A stretch of DNA of 64,000 nt from Nostoc sp. CHAB 5844 (GTDB taxonomy: Bacteria > Cyanobacteriota > Cyanobacteriia > Cyanobacteriales > Nostocaceae), in NCBI RefSeq assembly GCF_020829595.1, contig NZ_JAIVFW010000003.1:124001-188000 (forward strand), given 5' to 3'. Below the pieces are notes generated by a model, which ran no database searches, was not told the DNA's origin, and was given only the letters and a program-made list of their open reading frames with translations. Positions 44,218 through 52,735 of the stretch are shown here, piece by piece. Within the stretch, counting starts at the first letter, position 1; each line of letters opens with the position of its first letter. Both the position numbers and the translations under genes were made by a program.

Positions 44218-45585
44218 TTATACTACGCGAGTTTGAGTACTAAGTTTTTTAAACTCTAACCAAGTAATTAATAAAGAAATTAATACAACCAAAAAATCAG
44301 TCAATAACATTCCATAATACACACCCCTCACGCCTAAATATGCCGATAGTATCAATACAAATGGAATCAGAAAGAAAAGAGTTTTAGCCAAAATTAATAA
44401 ACCTGCTGCTTTACCATTACCAATGGATTGGAAGAAAGTTACACTACAAAAGCCTAACGGTAAAACTAATAGTAATAAACTGACAATTTTAAAATTCAAT
44501 AGATCGTTAGCACTAAATTCTACAGATGGTAATAATATGCTGAGAAAGGTTGCGGGAAAGAATTGTAAAGGCAGCCAAATTAATCCTAAAAATAATGTTG
44601 CGCCGATGCAAAATGTGAAATAAGCTTGCTTGAGCCTGTAATAGTTTTTTGCTCCATAATTTATGCCAATTATTGGTTGTAGGGCTTGGACAAAACCTTC
44701 TACAGGAATAAATGCCAAAGCGTAAATTCTCAGAGTCGCACCAGCAACGGCAATATCGTGATCACTACCATATTGAGCAATAGATTTAAAAATCACAGAC
44801 TGTTCCACTAAGCTAATCATTTCCACTAGTAGCGCGGTAAGTCCTACTGATAAAATTGGTGGTATTAAGTCTATTGCTAAACTCAAATTATTAAGTTTAA
44901 CCGGAATAGAACTTTTATCAGAGAGAAAATAGCTAATATTCAAAATACTATAAACTAACATAGAGATAACTGTAGAAGAAGCTACTCCGGCAATACCCCA
45001 GTTAAAAACACTAATAAATATAGGATTTAAAATAGTATCAAGAATAGCAAAAATCCCGGCAAAAATCATGGCTAGACGAATTTTGCCTTCTGATTTAATC
45101 AACTGACTTGAAGCTACCGCTAAGATATAAAATACTGAACCTAGTGTGTAAATTCTAAAATACTCTGCACCAGCAGCTGCTACTTCTCCCTCTCCTCCCA
45201 TGAACGCAATTAATGTATCACTAAAAAAGTAGCCTAAAATAGTGATAAAAAAAGCAATAATCACGCTCATTATTACTAAAGTGCCAAAAATTCTTGACTT
45301 AGTTCTGGTATCTTCTGAACCAATAGCTCGACTAAGAACTGAGGCAGAACCTACGCCTACCAAATGAGCGCAACCAATAACAATAGAAGTAAGTGGTACT
45401 GCCAAAGAGATGGCTGCTAATGCATTTTCACCAATTAGTTGTCCGGCAAATAAGGCATCCAGAAAACTATTAAAACCCAGCAACAGCATTCCTAAAATGC
45501 CAGGAATGGTTAATTTGATCATCAATTGAATTAGGTTACCATTGAGTATTTCATGGGTAACTTTTGACTGTGGTTCGGTAGTCAT
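44218..45585 (-). CDS. MATE-family efflux transporter
   Basis: 455 residues with twelve membrane segments. The N-terminal half has LIQLMIKLTIPGILGMLLLG, DALFAGQLIGENALAAISLA and VGVGSASVLSRAIGSED, typical of the MATE family (MepA/DinF side). The second half repeats the pattern (GFVQALQPIIGINYGAKNYY). It exports drugs or metabolites by H+ or Na+ antiport. It lies inside the NRPS/PKS cluster, in the same orientation as the synthetase genes, and is the natural candidate for product export or self-protection. A 170-bp gap separates it from the P450 upstream. Confidence 0.92.
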   Translation of the reverse strand: MTTEPQSKVTHEILNGNLIQLMIKLTIPGILGMLLLGFNSFLDALFAGQLIGENALAAISLAVPLTSIVIGCAHLVGVGSASVLSRAIGSEDTRTKSRIFGTLVIMSVIIAFFITILGYFFSDTLIAFMGGEGEVAAAGAEYFRIYTLGSVFYILAVASSQLIKSEGKIRLAMIFAGIFAILDTILNPIFISVFNWGIAGVASSTVISMLVYSILNISYFLSDKSSIPVKLNNLSLAIDLIPPILSVGLTALLVEMISLVEQSVIFKSIAQYGSDHDIAVAGATLRIYALAFIPVEGFVQALQPIIGINYGAKNYYRLKQAYFTFCIGATLFLGLIWLPLQFFPATFLSILLPSVEFSANDLLNFKIVSLLLLVLPLGFCSVTFFQSIGNGKAAGLLILAKTLFFLIPFVLILSAYLGVRGVYYGMLLTDFLVVLISLLITWLEFKKLSTQTRVV

Positions 45586-45755
45586 ATTAGCTGTTAATTT
45601 GTAAGTTAGTATGCCAGCCTTGGTGTTTAAAAATTAGTTTGTTCACAAAGGCATAAAGTATTTGTAATTTGTATAATTGCATAAAATTTGCATCAAAAAC
45701 CATGTTTATATATTCAATTTAATTAACAACGAACTGCTTGTTGTTGTTCGTGATG

Positions 45756-47093
45756 TTACGGAATTTTGCATAGTACCATCTTTAATCTACTAGCTGGGGG
45801 ATAGTTTGCACCTTGTGGTTGAGGTTTTTCTGGTTGTGTATTGGTCAGTGCTAGTTGATAGCGTGAGAGAATTGTTGCCAATACTAGTTTCATTTCAAAA
45901 AAAGCCAAAGCTTCCCCAGGACAACGACGAGCGCCACCACCAAAAGGCATAAATTCGTAGGGAGAGTATTGTTTTTCTAAAAAGCGTTCTGGTTGAAATT
46001 GCTGTGGTTGCGGATATAATTCTGGATTTTGATGTGTTAAATAAATACAACCGATGATAACTGTTCCAGGACTCAGTTTATAGCCCATGAGATTAGTTGG
46101 TAATTCTACTCTTCGAGGAAATGTTACCACTTGAGTGGGATAAATCCGCAAGATTTCATGACACACAGCATTGAGATAAGGAAGTTCGACAATGCTCATT
46201 GGGTCGGGAGAATTACTCAAGCTTTTGATTTCTTTGAGCAATTTTTCGCGGACTGTGGGTGTGCGGTGAATCCAGTACAAAGCCCAAGTTATTGCAGTTG
46301 CGGAAGCATCCCGACCACCGAATAATAATGAAGGGAATAAATCGCGTATTTCTTCATTTGTAAACAATTCACCCGTTTCGTTGTGGGCAAATATTAACTC
46401 ACAGAGAACATTATTAGCGTCAGGGTTTGGTTGCTGGCGACGATCGCTAATTTCAGCGTAAATCAGTTCGTCAAATTGTCGCCACAGATAACGAAAGTAA
46501 CCCCACGGACTCCACCGCCCTAAATCTTGTTGCAAGAAGGGGAAGGATAAGGGAATTTCGACAAAAGGCGATCGCGCATAATTCATTAAGTTAGTCAACA
46601 GTTGCTTAAGTTGCTCGTAGCGATCGCCTTGATGTAAGCCAAATAAAGTATTTAAAATTACCTCAAGGGTAATCTTTTGCATGGTTGGATAGGCTAAAAA
46701 AGATTTGCCAATAGATAGCTGATTCATGACTTTTTCTGTCACGTCACAAATTTGCTGTCCGTAGGTTCGGATTTTAGTCCCATGCAAGGGAGACATCAAG
46801 AGTTGGCGCCGAGATCTGTGGCGTAAACCATCTAGCAGAAGTAATCCGTTTTTGCCCACCAATGGTGCGGCTTCTTTGTTCAATTCTCCAGCAGCGATAA
46901 TTTCTGTTGTATTGGTGAAAATCTGTTTCATCCCTTGAGGGTTGCCCACAAATATTAGGGGTGTAGATTCAGACATAATGGTGAAAGTATCACCATAGCG
47001 TTGGTTCATTTTATCTAGAAAACCAAGGGGATCGGCTGCAAATTGCATCCACAGCCACCAATCGGGGAGTTTTGGGCCTTGAGGTAGGTTCAT
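45756..47093 (-). CDS. Cytochrome P450 (first of two)
   Basis: 445 residues. The heme-binding loop is PFGGGARRCPGEALAFFEMK with the axial Cys in RRCPG. The I-helix is LLFGGRDASATAITWALYW (Asp-Ala-Ser where many have A/G-G-x-D/E-T-T), the K-helix EILRIYP (ExxR), and FQPERFLEKQ precedes the heme loop. No membrane anchor is present. It is closely related to the neighbouring P450 (7 bp apart), so the pair arose by duplication. It likely hydroxylates or couples the cluster product; electrons must come from reductases encoded elsewhere. Confidence 0.93.
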   Translation of the reverse strand: MNLPQGPKLPDWWLWMQFAADPLGFLDKMNQRYGDTFTIMSESTPLIFVGNPQGMKQIFTNTTEIIAAGELNKEAAPLVGKNGLLLLDGLRHRSRRQLLMSPLHGTKIRTYGQQICDVTEKVMNQLSIGKSFLAYPTMQKITLEVILNTLFGLHQGDRYEQLKQLLTNLMNYARSPFVEIPLSFPFLQQDLGRWSPWGYFRYLWRQFDELIYAEISDRRQQPNPDANNVLCELIFAHNETGELFTNEEIRDLFPSLLFGGRDASATAITWALYWIHRTPTVREKLLKEIKSLSNSPDPMSIVELPYLNAVCHEILRIYPTQVVTFPRRVELPTNLMGYKLSPGTVIIGCIYLTHQNPELYPQPQQFQPERFLEKQYSPYEFMPFGGGARRCPGEALAFFEMKLVLATILSRYQLALTNTQPEKPQPQGANYPPASRLKMVLCKIP

Positions 47094-47099
47094 AGTGGG

Positions 47100-48479
47100 T
47101 TATTTTTTAAACGCAGAGGGGCGCGGAGTTTTTGCAGAGATGTGCATTTTGACACCGCTTGCTGGGTAGCACATTAGACCTTCAAATTTCGGTTGTTCTG
47201 GTTGTTTTTTAACTAGTGCTAGTTGATAGTTTGAGAGAATAGTTGCTAATACTAGTTTCATTTCAAATACGGCTAAGGCTGCGCCAATACAGCCACGAGC
47301 GCCGCCGCCAAAGGGGAAAAATTCGTAAGGTGTGTATTGTTTTTCGAGAAAACGTTCTGGTTGGAATTGTTTTGGGTTTGAGTATAAATCTTGACGTTGA
47401 TGTGTGAGATAAATGCAGCCCATGAGTAGGGTTCCTGGACTTAAGTCATAGCCCATCAGTTCAGTTGGTGATTCTACTCGTCGGGGAAATGTGAATAATT
47501 GAGCAGGGTAAATTCGCAGAGCTTCGTTACAAACAGCACTGAGATAGGGAAGTTGAGCAATGCTCATGGGGTTGGGAGAGTCACCAAGGCTATTTAGTTC
47601 TTTGAGCAATTGTTCACGAACTTGAGGTAGGCGATAAACCCAATACAATAACCAAGTGATGGCGACGGCGGAAGCATCTTGAGCCGCGAATAAGGGTGAG
47701 AGTAACAAATCGCGGACTTCTTCATCTGTCATCAATTCACCCATCTCATCACGAGCCAATATCAACTCGGATAAGATATCGGTGCGGGATTCTTGTAGAG
47801 ACGTTTCATGAAACGTCTCTACAAGGCGGCGTTCTTGAACTTCGGCGTAAAGTAGCTCAAAAATTTCCTGACGCAGATGCATGAGGTATCCCCACGGACT
47901 CCACTTTCCTAAATCTTTTTGCAGAAAAGGGAAAATGGAGGTAATTTGCATGGTGGGCGATCGCATACTCTTGAGTATGATCGGAAGTAGGTACTTGAGT
48001 TTTTCGTAACGTTCTCCTTCATGTAAGCCCAAGACAACTTCCATGCTTACTTGCAAGGTAATCTCTTCAATAGTGGTATAGGCTATGAAGGTTTTGTTTG
48101 CCAAATGTTGATCCATGACTTTCTTTGTCAGATCGCAAATCAGCTGGCCTTGGGCTTGCATTTTGACACCGTGAAAAGCTGGCATGATCAGTTTGCGTCG
48201 ATGTTTGTGACGTAAGCCGTCAAGTTGTAATAAACCTTGGTTTCCGGTGATTAATGCCATTTCTTCGTTTAATTCACCAGGAGTTTTAATATCTTTTGTA
48301 TTGGTGAAAATCTGTTTAATTGCTTGGGGATTACTAAAGAATACTATGGGCGTGGAACCAAAGTTAATGATAAATGGATCGCCATATTGTTTGGCAAGAT
48401 TATCAAGATGGTTGAGGGGATCGGAGGCTATTTTAATAATGTTTAGCCAGAGAGGAATGCTGACTTCAGGTATTTTCAT
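47100..48479 (-). CDS. Cytochrome P450 (second, repeat-containing)
   Basis: 459 residues. Heme loop PFGGGARGCIGAALAVFEMK, I-helix LLSPLFAAQDASAVAITWLL, K-helix EALRIYPAQ. It aligns with the adjacent P450 throughout. The exception is a short insertion at about residues 218-228 (VETFHETSLQ), which is exactly the translation of a 32-nt perfect palindrome (47793-47824). The last residues (TPRPSAFKK) are read from a dispersed repeat shared with 52682-52703. Both changes are in frame and away from the heme site, so the enzyme is probably still active. Confidence 0.93.
   Translation of the reverse strand: MKIPEVSIPLWLNIIKIASDPLNHLDNLAKQYGDPFIINFGSTPIVFFSNPQAIKQIFTNTKDIKTPGELNEEMALITGNQGLLQLDGLRHKHRRKLIMPAFHGVKMQAQGQLICDLTKKVMDQHLANKTFIAYTTIEEITLQVSMEVVLGLHEGERYEKLKYLLPIILKSMRSPTMQITSIFPFLQKDLGKWSPWGYLMHLRQEIFELLYAEVQERRLVETFHETSLQESRTDILSELILARDEMGELMTDEEVRDLLLSPLFAAQDASAVAITWLLYWVYRLPQVREQLLKELNSLGDSPNPMSIAQLPYLSAVCNEALRIYPAQLFTFPRRVESPTELMGYDLSPGTLLMGCIYLTHQRQDLYSNPKQFQPERFLEKQYTPYEFFPFGGGARGCIGAALAVFEMKLVLATILSNYQLALVKKQPEQPKFEGLMCYPASGVKMHISAKTPRPSAFKK
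47107..47128. repeat. Dispersed repeat supplying the P450 C-terminus
   Basis: It matches 52682-52703 at 21 of 22 bases (TTAAACGCAGAGGGGCGCGG vs TTAAACGCAAAGGGGCGCGG over the first 20). In the P450 it is translated; the other copy is just upstream of the C-A-T-TE NRPS start. Confidence 0.85.
47793..47824. repeat. Dispersed palindrome GTAGAGACG, copy 3, inside the P450 gene
   Basis: A perfect palindrome with 16-bp arms (TTGTAGAGACGTTTCA and its complement). It is the same element type as 9919-9947 and 26330-26354. Read on the minus strand as LVETFHETSLQ. Confidence 0.9.
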
Positions 48480-48489
48480 CTTTCTTAGC

Positions 48490-48600
48490 GTACTTGGTGA
48501 AGCAGTCCGGTCTTGGGGGTTTCCACGCCACTTGCTTCAAGCCGGGAAACCCGTCCAACGCAATAGCTCCCCATGAGGAACTGCTGAACCCAAAGGGCGG
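48490..48600. repeat. GC-rich dispersed repeat between P450 and NRPS
   Basis: It contains GGGGGTTTCCACGCCACTTG, CCGGGAAACCCG and AGCTCCCCATGAGG, with self-complementary parts. It fills the 126-bp gap between the NRPS stop and the P450 start. Confidence 0.65.
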
Positions 48601-48605
48601 TTCGT

Positions 48606-51600
48606 TTAATTAAAATTAAGTGATTTTTTTAATTGACTAGCTAATTCTTGAACATAAGGTTCATTAAAGATAGAAAAATGATTGCCGGGAATCTCTATCA
48701 TATTGATTGGTTGTTGAGCATATTTACCCCAACCTAATAAGGGATCATCTGTATAAAATTCTTGACTTTCAAAGTCGTGGGTAATTATTTCGCTGGCTTT
48801 GAATAATGTAATTTCATGCGGATAAATCTTTGGCACATAATTCCGCATAGCTTGGATATGTGTTTTGAAAAGCTTGTAACTTTGCAGATGTTGTTCCATT
48901 TCTATATCACTAATTTTGAGATTAGCTTTGCTAAATAACAGATAGAATTGCTCATTTAGCGGTAAATCTCGCAGTTCAGAATATGAAATTGCAAATTCTA
49001 TACTGAACCAGTTTTTTATAGCTTCAGCCAAACGCAGGACTAATTTAGCATCATCATATTTGTCTGGTTGGATGATAGTTTTTGGCAAGATTGCGTCAAT
49101 TACTACCAATAATTCAACGGTTTCATTTTGTCTTTGCAGTTGTTGTGCTATTTCAAAGGCAATGATACCACCGTAACACCAACCTCCTAAAAGGTAAGGG
49201 CCTTTGGGTTGGATTGCCCGAATTTCTTTAAGATAATAAGCTGCTGTTTCTTCTACTGAACGAGGATTAAATTCTTGTTGATGGGGAGTTTGTTCAAGAG
49301 CATAAAATGGTTGTTCTCTCCCTAATTTCCTAGATAAAATTAGATAGTTGTTGACATCTCCACCAGCTGCGTGTACACAGAAAAAGGGACGATAGGAGCC
49401 GGAAGATTGAATTGCTACTAATGGAGAATTAGAACCTAAGCTTACTGGTTGGCTAACAATTTTTGCAAGTTTTTCAATTGTTGTATTCTCGAAAAGGGTA
49501 GACAGGCTCAGGTTATGTCCAAATAGTTCGTGAATTTGTGCAACCAAGCGCACAGCTAAAAATGAATGCCCTCCTAATTCAAAAAAGTTATCTGTAATTC
49601 CGATTGGGCTAGTGTTGAGAAGTTGTTCCCAGATTTTGACTAAGGCTAATTCTGTAAAAGTTCTAGCTTCTGTGTAAGATTTATTGAAATTGCCTTGAAT
49701 TATATCATGAGTTGGAAGTGCTTGTTTGTCTACTTTACCATTTGGTGTCAGTGGTATTTCATCCAATAGTACAAAAGCAGATGGCATCATGAAATTTGGT
49801 AATTTCTGTGGCAAATATGCAGGTAATTGCGAGATTATATCTTTTTGTTGTGTGGCTACATAAGCAATTAAATATTTATCGCCTTGAGCATCATTATGAG
49901 CAATAACAACAGAATTTTGTACAGATGGGTGTTGAGCGATCGCATTGGCAATTTCACCCAATTCTACACGAAAACCACGAATTTTTATTTGGTCATCATT
50001 ACGACCGATATATTCTAGTTGAGTGTTATTTTTATAGCGTACTAAGTCGCCAGTTTTGAAAAGTTTAGTTCCTGGTAAAAATGGGTGATCAATAAATCTT
50101 GATTGAGTTAATTCTGGACGATGTAAATAACTCCTAGCTAATCCATCGCCGCCAATATATAATTCTCCAACTACACCAATGGGAGCAAGTTGCAAATAAT
50201 TATCCAAGACATAAACTTGTGTATTATTTATAGGTTGTCCGATGGGAACTGTTGAGGATTTTTCACTCAATAAACTTGTATCGTAACAAGTTACATTGGC
50301 TGACACTTCTGAAGAACCATAAAGGTTAATTAGTTTTGCATTTGGTAACAATTGTTGAAAAGTATTTACTAAATCGACACTCAGTGATTCTCCACTAGCA
50401 ATCCAAAGTTTGAGATGGGATAAATTTTGCGTGAGGTGTCCGTAATTATCTAGAAGTAGCCGCAGTAATGAGGGGACAAGTACCAGGCGCGAAACTTGGT
50501 AGTTAGCGAGAGTTTCAAGGAAAAGTTGCGGGTCTTTGGCGATCGCATCAGGGATAATAACGCTAGGGATTCCTTGCAATAAGGGTGCAAAAATTTCCCA
50601 TACTGAATCGACAAAACTAATCGCTGTTTTCTGACAACATATTTCTCCCAGTGCAAAAGGATAGGTTTTCCATAGCCAGTGTAAGCCGTTGACTGTACCA
50701 CGATGCGTCCCTAGAACGCCTTTAGGAGTTCCGGTTGAACCGGAGGTGTAAATCACATAAGCGAGATTATCTCCTTTAGATGTGCTGACAGGATTTTCCC
50801 GACTTTCTTGTTGAATAGTATCCCAGTCTGTATCTAATGCGATCGCTTTTACTTCTCCCAAATGATTAATTAATGATGTGTGACTAATTACTAATGAAAC
50901 TTGGGAATCAACCAGCATAAACTGAAGGCGTTCAACTGGATAATAAGGGTCTAAAGGTAAATAAGCACCGCCAGCTTTCATTATGGCTAAAATCGCCACT
51001 ATAGTATCTATAGAGCGTTCTAGACAAATAGCCACAATAGTTTCGGTTGTGACTCCTAATTTAATTAAATAATGAGCAAGTTGATTGACTGTTTGGTTGA
51101 GTTGTTGATAAGTTAGTTGTTCTGACTGACTAATTAATGCTAAAGAATCGGGAAATTTGTCAACTTGCTGCTCAAATAATTGATGTAAAGATGCATCACG
51201 AGGATAATCAGTGCGAGTTTTATTCCACTCTACTAATAATTGCTGCTGTTCTTTGGTTGTGAGTAACGATAATTCTGAGATGCTTTGATTAGGATTTACA
51301 ATAATACTTTCTAATAAAGTTTGAAAATTATCAATAAACCTTTGAATTGTAGCTGGATCAAATAAATCTGTATTGTATTCCCAAAATCCAGTTAGTTCCT
51401 GTGCTGATTCCGAGATTGACACAGAAATATCAAATTCAGATGTGCCGTGATCAATTTCTAAATTACGCAAAGTTAAACCAGCAACTTCTTCAACAGGCGT
51501 TGGTGCATTTTGGAGAATAAACATTACCTGAAATAGAGGATTCCGGCTTAAATCTCGCTCAGGTTGCAATTCTTCTACTAATTTTTCAAAAGGTAAATCT

Positions 51601-52673
51601 TGGTGTGCATAAGCATTGAGAGTTACTTCTCGTACTCGACTTAAAAATTCTCTAAAACTAGGATTACCACTGAGGTTATTACGTAATACTAAATTATTGA
51701 CAAACAAACCAAGTAACCCTTCTAATTCAGCACGGTTGCGATTAGCAATAGAAGAACCGACTAAAATATCTTCTTGTGTTGTGTAGCGATAAAGTAATAT
51801 GTTAAACGCTGCCAGCAGAGTCATAAATAAGGTACATTTTTCTTGCTGGCTTAACTGGGTTAATGCTGCTGTTAATTCTTGAGATAAACTAAAGTATTGT
51901 TTTGCACCTTTAAAAGTAGCAACAGTCGGACGAGGATAATCTGTAGGTAACTGAAGTATTGGTAGCTTACCCGCTAATTGTTGCTTCCAATAATTAAGTT
52001 GAGTGTTTAGCAGTTCTCCTTGCAGGCGATCGCGTTGCCAAATGCTAAAATCTGCATATTGAATCGGAAGTTCTGCGAGAGGAGAAGGTTTACCTGCACA
52101 AAAAGCAGCATACAGCGTTGCCAATTCTTGCGCGAACACACCCATAGACCAGCCATCTGTGATTATATGATGTATGGTTAAAAGTAATACGTGTTCTGCT
52201 TCACTCAAACGCAGTAAAGTTGCTCTTACTAATGGTGCATTAGCTAAATCAAAAGGTTTTTGTGCTTCTTTAACAGCAATTTGTTTAACTTCTGCTTCCC
52301 AATCTTTATTTGATAAATGCTCAATATTAATGATAGATATTTCCCAAGTTAATTGAGGTAAAAATATCTGTATTGGCTGTTCATCTCCTGTGACAAAGAT
52401 TGTTCGCCATGCTTCATGCCGACTAAGAATTTCGTTGAGGCTTTGCTGAATTGCTGGTACATTAAGTAAGCCAATTAAATGCAAAGCACTGGTGACATGA
52501 TAGAAAGAACTACCGTGATAGAGTTGGTCAATAAACCATAGTCTTTGTTGAGAAAAAGACAATGGTACAGGTTTGTAATCTTGGCGTTTGGGAATTGTTT
52601 CGGTTTTAAATTTACCTTTTTTCCATTTTTCTAACAGGGCTTTTTTAGCTGGGGATAGGGTGGGGTTGTCCAT
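48606..52673 (-). CDS. NRPS, terminal module C-A-T-TE (beta-Ala type A domain)
   Basis: 1355 residues from ATG 52673 (MDNPTLSPAKKALLEKWKKG); a start at 52691 would add six residues read from a dispersed repeat. The condensation domain (about 35-465) has HHIITDGWS. In the adenylation domain (about 480-985) I aligned the pocket residues with GrsA and get VDWVISLANK, one residue from the beta-alanine code I remember. The carrier site is FFELGGHSF (about 1030). The thioesterase (about 1095-1355) has GGWCYGG, with Cys1166 where Ser is usual, and His in GNHFSIF near the end. It ends the assembly line: it adds beta-alanine to the PKS product and releases it. Confidence 0.93.
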   Translation of the reverse strand: MDNPTLSPAKKALLEKWKKGKFKTETIPKRQDYKPVPLSFSQQRLWFIDQLYHGSSFYHVTSALHLIGLLNVPAIQQSLNEILSRHEAWRTIFVTGDEQPIQIFLPQLTWEISIINIEHLSNKDWEAEVKQIAVKEAQKPFDLANAPLVRATLLRLSEAEHVLLLTIHHIITDGWSMGVFAQELATLYAAFCAGKPSPLAELPIQYADFSIWQRDRLQGELLNTQLNYWKQQLAGKLPILQLPTDYPRPTVATFKGAKQYFSLSQELTAALTQLSQQEKCTLFMTLLAAFNILLYRYTTQEDILVGSSIANRNRAELEGLLGLFVNNLVLRNNLSGNPSFREFLSRVREVTLNAYAHQDLPFEKLVEELQPERDLSRNPLFQVMFILQNAPTPVEEVAGLTLRNLEIDHGTSEFDISVSISESAQELTGFWEYNTDLFDPATIQRFIDNFQTLLESIIVNPNQSISELSLLTTKEQQQLLVEWNKTRTDYPRDASLHQLFEQQVDKFPDSLALISQSEQLTYQQLNQTVNQLAHYLIKLGVTTETIVAICLERSIDTIVAILAIMKAGGAYLPLDPYYPVERLQFMLVDSQVSLVISHTSLINHLGEVKAIALDTDWDTIQQESRENPVSTSKGDNLAYVIYTSGSTGTPKGVLGTHRGTVNGLHWLWKTYPFALGEICCQKTAISFVDSVWEIFAPLLQGIPSVIIPDAIAKDPQLFLETLANYQVSRLVLVPSLLRLLLDNYGHLTQNLSHLKLWIASGESLSVDLVNTFQQLLPNAKLINLYGSSEVSANVTCYDTSLLSEKSSTVPIGQPINNTQVYVLDNYLQLAPIGVVGELYIGGDGLARSYLHRPELTQSRFIDHPFLPGTKLFKTGDLVRYKNNTQLEYIGRNDDQIKIRGFRVELGEIANAIAQHPSVQNSVVIAHNDAQGDKYLIAYVATQQKDIISQLPAYLPQKLPNFMMPSAFVLLDEIPLTPNGKVDKQALPTHDIIQGNFNKSYTEARTFTELALVKIWEQLLNTSPIGITDNFFELGGHSFLAVRLVAQIHELFGHNLSLSTLFENTTIEKLAKIVSQPVSLGSNSPLVAIQSSGSYRPFFCVHAAGGDVNNYLILSRKLGREQPFYALEQTPHQQEFNPRSVEETAAYYLKEIRAIQPKGPYLLGGWCYGGIIAFEIAQQLQRQNETVELLVVIDAILPKTIIQPDKYDDAKLVLRLAEAIKNWFSIEFAISYSELRDLPLNEQFYLLFSKANLKISDIEMEQHLQSYKLFKTHIQAMRNYVPKIYPHEITLFKASEIITHDFESQEFYTDDPLLGWGKYAQQPINMIEIPGNHFSIFNEPYVQELASQLKKSLNFN

Positions 52674-52681
52674 AATGATTA

Positions 52682-52703
52682 TTAAACGCAAAGGGGCGCG
52701 GAG
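52682..52703. repeat. Dispersed repeat upstream of the terminal NRPS
   Basis: Partner of 47107-47128. It lies in the 62-bp gap between the PKS stop and the NRPS start. Confidence 0.85.
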
Positions 52704-52735
52704 GTTAACGCGGAGGTACGCAAATTAGGGTGGAT

